From Mesaphorura yosii (lineage: Eukaryota; Arthropoda; Collembola; Poduromorpha; Tullbergiidae), in contig WIXG01000021.1 of the NCBI GenBank assembly GCA_009869945.1, positions 310,001 to 374,000 on the forward strand: a stretch of DNA of 64,000 nucleotides, written 5' to 3'. Position numbers and translations under genes: made by a program. Within the stretch, counting starts at the first letter, position 1. Each line of letters opens with the position of its first letter. The notes beneath the pieces were generated by a model that had not been told where the DNA came from, searched no databases, and saw nothing but the letters and a program-made list of their open reading frames with translations. Positions 38,308 to 49,900 of the stretch are shown here, piece after piece.

Positions 38308-40614
38308 ATGGGGAAAGTGAAACCGATCCGGAATTGCCTCAAATCCAATCTGCTGACGATCCTGACCGTCACGGGCGTCGTCGCGGGTATCGCGCTCGGC
38401 CTTGTCCTCAAAGACGTGAAGGATTCGTGGACTCCGCGCGAAGTCGTCTACGTGCAGTTTGTCGGCGATCTTTTTCTCCGTATGCTGAAAGCCTTAATCC
38501 TTCCGCTCATCATCTCTTCGTTAGTCTCAGCGATTGGTTCGCTGGATCTGTCGCTGTCAGGCAAGATTGGAATGCGGGCCATCGTGTACTACATGGCCAC
38601 GACCGTGTTTGCCGTAATTCTCGGTGAGATTATTCTCGAATACTCAACGAGCTCGCCTTTGATTCTCCCTTCTAGTGTCGCTCAGCTTAATAAAGTGATT
38701 AATTAATGAATTTGTGTGTAGGCATTATTTTGGTGGCCGTCATTCGCCCGGGTGAAGGCGCATCGGGCGAGGAAGAGGAAGGAGCCGGGAGAAACGTGAC
38801 GACGACGGATACACTGATGGACTTGGTCAGGTGAGTCCGACCGCCTGACGCGTGCCGCTTGATAGTTCGTGTTTTTGCCCAATTGGTCAGCTGAAGCACA
38901 CAGTTTTAATCAATCGATTTGATGCAAGTGTCGGTTTGTAATTACAGGAACATGTTTCCGCCGAATTTGGTCCAGGCGACAATTCAGCAGTCTCAAACCG
39001 TGTTGGTGTATCCTGGAAACGACAGCTTACGTAAGTTGAAGTTCTTTACCGTGACCGTGCTCTTTTACGAAGGGTTATCGATTTTATTCACCTTAAACAG
39101 CAATCGAGAAATGGAAGATGGAGACGAAAGAACAGGACGGGACCAACATCATGGGATTAGTTGTTTTTGCAACTGTGCTGGGTAAGTTAACTGGCTGCAT
39201 TGTGACTTGCCTTCTTTAGCGACTAGCGATTCTCCAGTCAGCAATCAAGAAGTCGAGGAATTTGCATGTGAAAGCAACAATAGTTTGGTTAAATGCCTGG
39301 AATTTTGATGGCGAAGGCTGAAAGGCTGGAACGCCAATTCCAATATTTATGTAGGCGAATGAAAAGAATGAAGATTTTAAGGTCTTGTGGTCGGTTTCCT
39401 TTTGTTGATTGCACTGATTGAAGTTGAAACGTATTATCTTCCTGCATTTTGCGAAATTCAAATGCAACAATACTTTTCTCCAGGAATCACGCTCGGCAAG
39501 ATGAAAGAACGCGGGAAGCCACTGCTGGACTTTTTCACGAGTCTCTCTGAAGCGTCGATGATCATCACGAACTGGGTCGTGTGGCTTTCTCCCATCGGCG
39601 TCTGCTTCCTGATCGCTGGTCAGCTTCTGGGGAACAAAGACATCGGGTCAATTTTCCGGACACTGGGGAAGTATTTCGGTACCGTCATCTTGGGGCTCTC
39701 CATCCACGGTTTCGTCGTGCTCTCCCTCATTTTCTTTGTGGCGACCAGGAAGCTTCCGTTCCGGTTCATGGGTAACATGACCCAGGCGATTACGACAGCG
39801 TTCGGCACGGCTTCCAGGTAATTAAGTCGTTGTGGGACGAAATTAGCCTTTGGGCAGGCTGTGTAAATGCGCTTGGTATCATTTTCAGTTCGGCAACTCT
39901 CCCAATCACAATTGGCTGCTTGGAAAATAAGAATAAGGTGGATCCGAGAGTTGCAAGATTCGTTCTGCCGATTGGAGCGACAATTAATGTAAGAGAAATT
40001 ACAACTAAAGGTGAAAAGAGTGACGAAACTTTAGACAACTCGGCTTATTTCGTGCGTTTATTTTCAACAGATGGACGGCACTGCGCTGTATGAAGCCGTG
40101 GCTGCAATTTATATTGCTCAGCTGACAAAAACTCCTTTAAGTTTTGGAAATATCATCGCAATCAGGTAAGTGGCAATAATTGCCCGTTTTATTAATCAGT
40201 CTTGCAAAGCACTGGCTAACTGTCGATCTCCACGCGCTTGTTCAGCATTACGGCCACAGCGGCTTCGATCGGTGCGGCGGGCATTCCCCAAGCTGGGCTC
40301 GTGACAATGGTGATGGTTCTGAACACGATCGGTCTTCCAGCACATTACGTCACCTACATCATTCCTGTGGACTGGTTACTGTAAGTGACAAGTGATGAAG
40401 CTGATGATGATCTTATTAATTATCATCTGCCTGAAGAAGTACAGTGCTGCATTCTGTTCTTGCACGTGCACCTTGCAGGGACAGATTCCGAACCGCCATC
40501 AACGTGTTGGGCGACTCCTACGGGGCAGGAATCGTGGACCATCTCAGCAAAGAAGAGCTGGAGAAAATGCCTTTGCCCAATCCGGCTCTTGTGGCCGTGG
40601 AAGTGAATGATTGA
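38308..40614 (+). CDS. Eaat: Excitatory amino-acid transporter (SLC1 / EAAT family), 462 residues, complete
   Basis: Nine exons, 38308-38623, 38722-38830, 38948-39030, 39101-39181, 39484-39817, 39889-39988, 40071-40165, 40246-40380 and 40479-40614, join in phase. The product should be a plasma-membrane Na+-coupled glutamate/aspartate symporter that clears transmitter. The SLC1 signatures are present: hairpin 1 SSSATLPIT (307-315), the NMDGT motif of TM7 (341-345), hairpin 2 AGIPQAGLV (from 384), and in TM8 D415, D419, R422, T423, N426 and D430, matching the substrate and sodium ligands of GltPh. R422 marks an acidic-substrate carrier, not an ASCT-type neutral one. N130-V-T and N166-D-S are possible glycosylation sites in the extracellular loop. 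The start MGKVKPIRN has a good AAAATGG context and follows the acceptor ending at 38230. At 462 residues it is near the length of insect EAATs and shorter than vertebrate ones. Confidence 0.96.
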
Positions 40615-41632
40615 CGATGATACCGAGTACCAAGAGATAGTCTTAGATAGTTAACTCCAATCTCAAGCATTATCTCTTTTTATTTGTAAGGCCTTTTAGA
40701 GTTTCCGAACCTGGAAAGGAAAACTCTGACCACGTGAATGGTTATTTTAGGTTTGTCGATTTAGATTTAATGGCGGACGTAAGGATTCAGGATTCTTGCT
40801 TTAATCAATTAATCTCATGTCATTAATCATGTTTAAGTTAAGTTCAAGTTGATTGTAGACGTTTGTGAGTTTTAAATAACATTTCATTTTGTAAGGGTAC
40901 TTAATAGGCAATTAAATTAGTTATATAGCCTCGTATTTAACTTTTATTATCACAAGTCGAACAACACAGCTTTAATTTTATGGCTTTAAGCTGCGTTGCA
41001 ATTTGTGTGCCGTTAATAAAAAAGCCTTTATTCCTTTTGACTTGGAAAAGTTCACAATAAACCTGGATTTATGTCGAAGAAGCATTCGGCTTGCGTCTCA
41101 GTAGGAGTTCATTACAATTAACGGCGGGCACCGGCCACTGATGGCGAATTCATTTATTTTTAGCAGCACGGCACGGTACAATGGAATTGGCGATAAAAAG
41201 CTCGGGAGACATGAATTCAACAAAGTGCAGTCTCAGACTCACGCAAGCGTAGTAAAAGGTTTCAAGCTCAAAGAGGTGGCGTGCTGTTTAAAATCCGGAC
41301 TCGGGCTCGATATTCATCAGTTAATTATCATCGCTGTTCCTATTCACCTTAACTGGATCGGATTAACGAATTCATTTAAGTCGCATTTGTTCATTCCTGA
41401 TTGCCTGGAACCGGCTCAGAAGGACAAAACAAGGCAGCCAACCCTATGGAACTGATAATGTACTGTGCTTGTGTTGAATTGAAGTGATTCGTGGATGTGA
41501 AGCAGGAAAGAAAGCTGCAGCTGAATCTAATCATTGGCATTGGACCATTGGGTGTCGACTTACCCCTTCAGAATTTGACCTTGCTCCGTGTCGACGTTTT
41601 GGCCGCAGTCCGATTCAGCTCTAGAAAGCAAA
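40615..41632 (+). other. Transporter 3' UTR and importin-13 promoter interval
   Basis: Only about 1 kb separates the EAAT stop from the importin-13 ATG on the same strand. AATAAA hexamers at 41015-41020 and 41056-41061 could end the transporter transcript. That would leave under 600 bases for the importin-13 promoter and 5' UTR. No TATA element was identified, as is common for housekeeping genes. Open frames here (41141-41455) are not supported as coding. Confidence 0.6.
41056..41061 (+). promoter_or_regulatory. Candidate polyadenylation signal AATAAA of the EAAT gene
   Basis: The canonical hexamer lies 442 bases after the EAAT stop. A second AATAAA lies 41 bases upstream (41015-41020). Which one is used cannot be told without transcript data. 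Confidence 0.4.
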
Positions 41633-44600
41633 ATGGAGTTCACCGCAGAAAACTTCGAGAAAGTGGTCACAGAATTCTACCGGTTGCAGGGTGAATTGAA
41701 TCGTGACTGCCACGAATGGCTTCAGGCTTGTCAGCGATCTAGGGAAGCCTGGCACATGGTGTGGTCACTGATAGACACTTCGAAACCTCTCCACACTCAG
41801 TTTGTGGCAGCCAACATGCTCCAATACAAGATTTCAAGATGCATACACGAAGTCCCCGAGACCGATTTGATGCTTCTGAAGGAGAACATAATCTCGACAA
41901 TAGCCCGGTACATCACCAGCTCTGGTCCACCTGTGATTATGACGCGGCTGCAAATTTCGGTAAGTTTTATGTAAACATGGCCAGCGGACATTTTGATCTT
42001 CGTTCTCATTTTGTAATGATTTTGTAGCTCGCCGGTTTAACGACAAGCACAATTGGATCGGTATGGCCAAACCCTCTTGAAGATTTGGCAGTAGTGTTTC
42101 TACCACAAAATTTTCCTGGAGTTTCAGAGGACTTTGTCCTAAAACTTTTAATTCAAATCTACGCATATGTTCCTGAGCAGGTAAAGAAATACTTAACCTG
42201 CAATTGTTGATGGTTGATTCTTGATCGAATAAAATTAATGTAGGTAACCGTTCTATTTTTAGACTCAAACTTTGTGGCAACATTCCAGTCGAAAGGGCGA
42301 AGCTGTCAGAGCGATTCAAGAGAAGGGAGAATCAAGTGAGTATTTAATTAAAAATCGAATGCAAATTTACAGGGCAGTCGGCAGTACGAAATCGATTCCT
42401 ACTTCCAGTGTTTTCGTGGTTGATCAACATTCTCCAACTACAACAAAACCCGGAACTGATGAAGGAAACTTTGAGAGCAATGAAAGCATGGATGAAAATG
42501 TTCTGCCTCTGCGAGTGGTCACAAGCGAACCCACTCGTGACTTGTTTAGTGAATTTGTTCAGCAAAGCTTTAATGGAAGTGGAGGATGGGCTCTGCGAGT
42601 TGACTTTAGAAATCTTAACTGGGCTCATCACTGACCCAAGCACGTATCAATACCCAAGCTTAATTCTGATGATACTTGACAAGATTCTCCCACTCCAACA
42701 AAAACTTGACACTGTTCTTGACCGACATGACAAGGTGGGTGATATTTTAGGCTAAGCATTTAAAAAATGAATCCAGCAATGCACCAATAATTTCGTTTAA
42801 TTCTTAGGAGTTGGCCTCTTCATTTTATGGGCTGTACGTTCAACTGGCAGACTCTCATTCCAAGCTGATAGTAGAAGTTTTAGATGAAGAGAGCAGCTAC
42901 ACCAAATCAAATCCGGAACATCGAACAAATGCTTTAGCGCTAATTGATATTTTGATAAAATGCACTGGGCTTCCCGGTTATTATCCAGTGGACGAAGTCG
43001 TCAGCACACTCACGATTACTGTTTGGTATTCCTTCGTGGTAAGTAAATAATAAGCTAGCCGGATGGCTAATCAATCATTAAGTGTGCAAACATTAATTCA
43101 TTTCGTGTTGCAGGAGGATATTCAAGCTCAGCAAGGCGAAAAACTTAAATACGTGCGGCTGATGCAAGTGTTTGAGTGGGTTTTCAAGATGTTGGCTGAG
43201 ACGTTAGTCAGAAAATCTCGGTTTCCCGAAGACGATGCTGAGTGGACAGCTGACGAGAAAGAACAATTTCGAAATTATCGTCAAGATATCGGTGACTGCT
43301 TGACGTACTGCTTCGATCTCCGAGGATTGACCATGTTAAATGAGCTGATCGATTTGGCTGAGAATGATTTAAAAATTGTTGAACTGGTAACTCTTACTCC
43401 GTTTTCCTTCGTTCATTCTTCATTCCATTGGGATTGAAACAGCGACGATAAACAACTGACCTGCTTTAGGACAATTCTCAATACCCTCGACTATGGACGG
43501 AGATGGAAGCTGTAGTTACCGGAATTCGTGCCGTTGCTGAAAACATATCGGATGAAACGGATCCGTTGGTTGTGGAGCCCGTGAAGCGAGTTTTTGAAGT
43601 TCTATTTCGCGTGCTAAAACTGAATCAACAAATGCCCCTTCCAAAAATGTTCCAAGCGGCAGTGGAGTGCATTAGTAAGCTAATATCAATTTTATCCAAG
43701 TGAAAGTGAGACTTAATGATTAAACCGAAATGATCTCAAACAGGTGTTTGCAGTGGCATGCTCCAGTCCTACGATTCAGTGGCCAAGAATTTGCTTCCTT
43801 TTATCCTTGACGGATTGTTCCGACCTGATGTCGCTTCGAACGCAACACTCGCATTGAAATCATTGAGTCGAGAATGTGGCAAGCAGCTGTCAGAACTCGC
43901 CCCACAAATTCTAACTTCGTGCAAGGTAAGTCTCTGAAATGATGTTAGTGTTTCTAGTGCATGAAAAATGTGCAATTAATATTTCAGAGAGCGTTGGATA
44001 GTGGCAAACTTTCTCAGACTGACTGCATACGACTGGTGTACTGCGTGGGCAAGTTCCTGCCGTATTTACCTCCCGATCAAGTATTAAATGGAGTGAGTGA
44101 AATATTCTCGCCCAGTTTGCAAATCCTGCACACGATTTCAACTCAGGCAGTAAGTTTCAAAATGCTTTCATCCTGCAGATTTTCCCTGTGTGCAAATTGC
44201 AAATTATGTTTTTCTGATCCTTTTAGCCTAGTGCAGAAATAAAACCCCAGCTCGTCACCATTTTGAATATCATGAGCACTCTTTGCTCGTCTCTGGACGC
44301 CTGTGATAGCGACGACGACGAGTTCGAAGACGAAGAACCAACCAATAACAATGATGCTAGTCAACCTGGACCAAACCAAAATCTTAACTCTAGTCAAGCC
44401 AAGAACCAACCACTAATTCCTGTGGTCGAACAAATTCTTCCAATTTTAGTTCCTGTGACGGAAAAGTGGGCGAAGGATGAAAACGTGATGGACTCTCTCT
44501 TTTCAATACTCAAGCACACCATGTCAACTATTCAGACCGCCAGTTCTGCAGTGATTCAGTACGGAATCCAGCTCATTCTAATCTCCTACCGAATCTGTCC

Positions 44601-45591
44601 TTCGGCGCCTGCGACAGCGCTTGCGAAACAGGTAATTTAAATGAGTCAATAAGCGTTGAGCTCTTTTCGCATTTTCTCAAAGTTTTCCTACCGATCTTGA
44701 TTTTAGATCCTCCTGATGCTTGGACCTGAAAATGTTCGAGTGCAGTGTCAGCTTCTCCAGGAAATGCATCCGCTGGGTTGCGAAACGATGAAGCATTCCA
44801 GAGACAATTTAGACTTTGCTGAAGCATACTTCAACTTTATTGGCCTTCTGATAAAGAACAATACCAATCTTATTAATCAATCAGGGATCACGTTTGAAAT
44901 ACTGCTCTCAGAAGGTACGAAGGATGATTTAATCAATTTTTACCGAGAAATTCATTGCAGCCCAATTTTTCTTCGCAGCAATTGAAATTATGAACTACTC
45001 CGAAGTGCACTTGCTGAAGGCAGGCATTTACTTCCTGCAAATTAGTATTGACAAAGCAGCTGTGCTGAATCCACCGTTGGTGAATTATTTCCGTGCTGAA
45101 GGATACAATTTGATTCGGAAGATTCTCCTGGGAATTGGTAAGATGGCTTCATCCCATTATTAGACTGTTGGTTCTGTTTTTAAACTCAAGCTCTGTGCTC
45201 TATCTGTTTAAAGGTCACGTTGTACCTCGTTCATCCGTGCATCACTTTGCGGACATATTCCTTAATTTAAACAAGGTCCTAGCTGCGGACTGGAGGAAAT
45301 GGTTGACAGACGCGTTGGCTCCTGCCGACTTCCCGTCGCCGCACTGCACGCCAGAAGCAAAGAGTAAATTTTATACCAAAGTGACGAGGTACGCTAACTG
45401 AGAGCATTCGCATTCTTTGCCGTATTGGAATTGGTTGGAACCGGGACTTGATTTCATGTTTAATTCTCTGTTTAAATTGCAGGGAGCGCGTAAACCGGCG
45501 GGCGATGCAGGAGGCGATCAGTGATCTGGCATTGGACTGTCGGAATTTAAGTGGAAGCGATTACGCTGAGATGACATCGAAAAGGATATGA
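41633..45591 (+). CDS. Ipo13: Importin-13 homologue (karyopherin-beta nuclear transport receptor), 1007 residues, complete
   Basis: Fourteen exons join in phase: 41633-41959, 42028-42180, 42263-42335, 42373-42734, 42808-43038, 43114-43386, 43470-43674, 43744-43925, 43988-44149, 44227-44631, 44707-44914, 44979-45137, 45214-45388 and 45483-45591. The product is a HEAT-repeat Ran-binding receptor; family members import and export cargoes such as UBC9, the MAGO-Y14 complex and eIF1A. The N-terminal importin-beta region shows AWHMVWSLIDTSKPLHTQF and NMLQYKISR. Strongly family-like blocks are CTGLPGYYPVDE followed by LTITVWYSF, WTADEKEQFRNYRQDIGD, HHFADIFLNLNKVL and the C-terminal RERVNRRAMQEAISDLALDC with LSGSDYAEM. 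Residues about 682-693 form an acidic loop (DSDDDEFEDEE). Human IPO13 is 963 residues, so the length fits. The ATG at 41633 has a strong AAAATGG context. Introns are mostly 70-100 bases. Confidence 0.96.
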
Positions 45592-46456
45592 CATATGAAT
45601 GATGCTGCATTGCATGCGCGAAGACGCCGCTGCTTTCTTTGATGATTCCAAGGCACAAGCAGGTCTTCATGTTAGTTTGGGATGTGTTCGATTTGTTGGA
45701 CTGTGTCAAGCCATAGCACAACTATTTTTGTAGATTAGTATTTGTATTGTGAGGTGTTTAGTGGGTTCGGGACATTAAACGATGGGGTTTGTGTTGAATT
45801 CTTCAACTTGCAGTGTTCGGTTTGCTGTTCACGTGAGAAATCTGCTCAATGCATCCCAGGCATAATCCAGAAGAAAGTTCCAAGCTTTTTTTCACGTTTT
45901 TGGCGTTTGGCTCATGCTCAGAAAGCTCTGATTCTCGAAATTCAAGACAGAAGTGCGTTTAAGTTGCAGCGACAAGAATCGAATCGAATCGACATGGTAC
46001 TGACACTAGCGTTGAATACTGAAACTGGCAGAAGTTGGTTCGTTGGTCGGTCGTCCAAACTTTTGATGTCAATAATTTCCTGAAAGTTTTGTGCTCGTTC
46101 ACTTGTGAGTCAACCAGTCAACTTTTACATAAGTTATGACCGAAGATCATACGACGCTCAAGGGAGTCCACAGCCAGCTTTCTCTCGAAATGATAAATGA
46201 CCGTGCTCGAGAACGTCAACTCGTTCTAATATTTCATTTTGTTATTGTATTACATTGCATTACAGCACGGCTCCTCCACCCCTTCAACTCTTTTCTTTGC
46301 TCCAGCTCCAGATTCTGCTGTGAACTGAACTGCGAATAAATCATAAAATTATGTGCAAGACTGAAAGATAAATAATAACAATAACAGTTATCAAAGTATT
46401 CAAAGTTGATAAGTTGAATTCACGTACAATTCAGTCCAGAAATGTGTTTTGCATCT
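45592..46456. other. Shared 3' flank between importin-13 and the convergent small gene
   Basis: Both neighbours are transcribed toward this 865-base interval, so it should hold two 3' UTRs. ATTAAA at 45774-45779 and AATAAA at 46335-46340 are possible plus-strand polyadenylation signals. I saw no obvious minus-strand hexamer. No further gene was supported. Confidence 0.5.
45774..45779 (+). promoter_or_regulatory. Candidate polyadenylation signal ATTAAA of importin-13
   Basis: The common variant hexamer lies 183 bases after the importin-13 stop and is followed by GT-rich sequence, which fits a downstream element. AATAAA at 46335 is an alternative. Confidence 0.4.
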
Positions 46457-46855
46457 TTAAACATGTTGTTTGTGATTCTTAACATACGCTTCAAAGTGTC
46501 CTGAACCGGAAATTAGCCAAGGATCAACAAAATAATGCGGAGGCGAGTCTTCTGGATCTTGCTTTCTTCTGGTGAAGGGGACCAACCTCAAATTCCCATC
46601 ATTATTGTTGTATGCACTGGTAAACTTGTATCTCTGGTCTGGTTAAAGGGTAGAAAATCCTGTGGGAAATTTCGTCTTGGAATTGGAAGACTCCTCCAAA
46701 CTAACTCCAAATATCCTGCGTCTTGGCTTCTTGTTCGTCGTTATTTCCGCACGCAGATCAGAACTTTCTTTTCTTGAGATAAACTTCAATTTTCTCCACT
46801 CAAACCCAAACCCATTGTAAAGTACAGTACGAGGTTGTATTGCGCTTGAAGACAT
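46457..46855 (-). CDS. Unrecognised 108-residue protein, two exons
   Basis: Exon 1 (46855-46706) encodes 50 residues from MSSSAIQPRTVLYNGFGFEW. Exon 2 (46633-46457) encodes 58 more and ends KNHKQHV before TAA. The 72-base intron has donor GTTAGT and acceptor ACCAGACCAG. Both sides are phase 0, and the frame is closed inside the intron by a TAA, as expected of a real intron. The protein is basic, with no signal peptide or obvious membrane segment. It has a basic patch (TNKKPRRRIFG), a middle block LRLVPFTRRKQDPEDSPPHY and a following FVDPWLISGSGHFEAY. I do not recognise the family and propose no function. The match of intron length and phase to neighbouring genes, and the protein-like composition, are the reasons for calling it. 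It is convergent with importin-13. Confidence 0.6.
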
Positions 46856-46963
46856 AGCTTTGCGCTGTTTGCATATGTCGACTGCCACTGCTACCGTCTC
46901 GAGAGATTCTTCTTCCTCTTCCTACTTTCTTTGTTCCTGGTTAAATGATTGGCTTTGTGTCCT

Positions 46964-46971
46964 TATTTAAA
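46964..46971 (-). promoter_or_regulatory. Possible TATA-like element (TTTAAATA) upstream of the 108-residue gene
   Basis: On the minus strand TTTAAATA lies about 110 bases before the ATG at 46855. It is followed by a CCAAT-like GCCAATC and a TCATTT that could be an initiator at a fitting distance. These are weak sequence matches only. Confidence 0.2.
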
Positions 46972-49900
46972 ATGTCAAAGGAGAAAGAGCGAGAAAACGA
47001 AGACAACATCGCCGACAATGCCTGCCTGCCGCCAAAGTGAAAGAGCCCTTTGACAAAAGAAAAGATGAGCACACAAAAAGACACAAATACAAAATCAATC
47101 AGGTTCATGTCACGAGGAGGATTTATCCAATTTTATAACAATGCAGGCGTAAATCCGCGCCGCGTGCACTTCAGAGTTCAGAATGCGAATCGGGAACCGT
47201 GTTTTGGTGTTTTGTTGAAGGTGCCGAGCAGAGGGCGCGTGCTCATAAGCAGGAAAGGGCGCTGTAGTGTTTATATAAGATTGGACACAGATAATTATGT
47301 AAATGACTGACCCCAAGCAGCGTCCGCGCCTTCCGAGCCGCGCCATGGCCTGCATTGCATTTCACGGTAATGAGATAAGTGCAGGAGCGCCGCCTGGCTG
47401 ACACGTGCCCGCTGCAGGAACGATAAAACGGATGAATGAAGAATGCATCCTACAGCACGACGCACGAGTCCCGGATCTGTTATTATTTTGTAGCATTTAT
47501 GTCATTAATATTGCATAAGCGATTCTCATTCTCGTCTCGCGTCCGTACGCGTGTGTATGAATTCTTGCGTTTATTCGGGGCGCCCGCGATAGGCTTCGTG
47601 CCGGAAACATAAACCCATACACTTGTAAATCGACCGGTGCCGGTGCTTCTTATCCATCTGCCCAGCGTGTCTTCCTCCTCCGCGTTTCAATTTGAGACAT
47701 TTTTGATCGAAATGGGTTTCCTTTGCCGTTTATTCCAGGCAAAACGGAGAAAAACCGAATTTGGCGGGTGTTATTAATTAATGTTTACTGAAATACTCAA
47801 CACCTTTGACTAAAATGTAAAAGTATGCTTCAATACCAACACATTTAAAGATTGGTAAGGGGTCTTTTGTTGCAAGCAAAAGCTGATACTAAATACTGAT
47901 ATCGTTCAGGCCCAAAAATAAGTTTGATGAAGTTTTCCATCTTGCTCTTTTTATTATTGTTAGTGGCAGTTGTTTCATGATTGCACTATTGCACGATACT
48001 GAATGTAAAGTCCTATTGCACAATGTCAAGATTTAGTCTTCGATGTTCACACAATTGGAGACAGTACTCGAATTAAACTTTTATCATCCAGTTTTCTTGG
48101 TGCCTCCTCAATAATTTCCCACGTACACAAATAGTAAGGTCAGCAGTCATTTTCATTGCCACGATGGTCCAGCGTTTGTAGCCTCTAACGAGAACAAGAA
48201 GGATAATTCCAGCATTCAGTATCTGCACAACGACAACACAGCGCCTTGGCATGCATAGTGAGACCGATCCTCCAGAGATTTAACAAGAAAGTACACACTC
48301 AACTCAATTTACTGTATATCTGTACCAGAGCTCCAGCGGCTTGTAATGGTATTTCTCTTTTCTCGTTCACCCCTCTGCTACCAAGCACTTTCTTTTCTCC
48401 ACCCCCAAACGTGTGTGCGATGTGCGATTTAACCAGCAGCCAACTTAATTTCATTTAATAAAGCGTGCTGATGCCGAGCTGCATTGTGTAAAGCAGGCCA
48501 TAATTACATGGGACATGATACGGTCGGTCATGTAAATATGCACATGGTCATAAAGATAACATTAAACCAAACCCACGACTGCGGTTTAGCTTTATTTTTA
48601 TAGCCGTGAATAAAGCAAAGCCACAAAGAGCCCGTAAACGTAAACAGCGAAGCAACCGATTCCAGTTTATTGCACACATAACAATTTCTGGCGTGATGTT
48701 GCGAGTCGCTTGGTTGATTGGGCGTTTCTGTCCTATTGTGTTGTTCATTTAATTCCAGGCCGCAAAATGATGTGAATACGACCAGACTCCGACTACGATC
48801 ATGATCATGGTCGCGATAATGATAATGAAGTGAGAGCCGAGTCGAGTCCATCAAGGAAAGGCAAGCCAAGGCATCAAACAGACGGTTTGATAACTTGTTT
48901 TGTAGTTTGTAAACTAAAACTCGCTACTCGCAAGTTCCAGAACGAAAGGCAATGCATCACGAGCAGAAAGTTCAGAAGAGCACCATAGATTTGTTCGGTT
49001 GAAGTGAGTGGCAAGATTGGGAGTCTAGATTGCATGAACTGAAGTGTATTATTGTTGGGTATTTGGTTGGATGCTGGAAGAGTAAACTAATCACGACGTG
49101 TTAATTAGGAATGGGAGCCAGCACACTCCCAAGAGTCCTATCTCTCTTCCGAAAGTCATTTTCTCTATTTCCTGCAAGCTTTCTCTCAATTTTCCGGCAG
49201 CTTTCAGATGGTTGGTGGAGTTTTGTTTCACGCGCTGCTCAATTTTTGTTTTCGGTCGGTCGACGGAAGGAAAAGCTGTCAAATTCTGTAAGTTCTGCTG
49301 CAGAATATAGATTTTGGCTTGAAACCTGCAAGAAATTCTTACAGTTTGCTCAAGAATGGACCTCACACTAAAATGGCACAATGAATATGAAGATTAAATT
49401 AGAGAAAAGTAAAATGATCCCTCGAAATGAGTTTCAAGTTCATAATTTGTCCGGAGACTCGAAGAAGGCAGACAGGCATGACGAGGGTCGGTCGACACTT
49501 GATTAAAATTCCTTTGAGACCGTCTTCTTTCACTTTATTCTTCTGCCTGCTAAGCTCATAACCATAATATCAGTATTTATTTACTTTTCCATAATCCGAC
49601 TGCTGCCTATGCCTAATTTATTTCACTTTCTTCTGGTACAGGACAGCAGATTGACTGGCTGGAACTTTTCGCCAAGGAATTTGCATATTGCTTATTTTTG
49701 GTCCATGACTTGGTCGCTCGAATGGAGTTTGAGTTCTTAATTAAAGTCAAGATCCAATTTGGGCAATTTTAATTCAGTTTTGACTCTGGAAGCTAATTAA
49801 CATCTGCCACAAGATTGCGTACGTAATTTTTCTCTGGAAACTTAATTTTTGTGGTTGGCTAGATTATTCAAGCCAGCCATTTTTACATTTTCATTTCTCT

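Noticed and set aside
41141-41455. 104-codon frame between the transporter and importin-13
   Set aside because: Falls in the likely promoter/5' UTR interval with no family resemblance.
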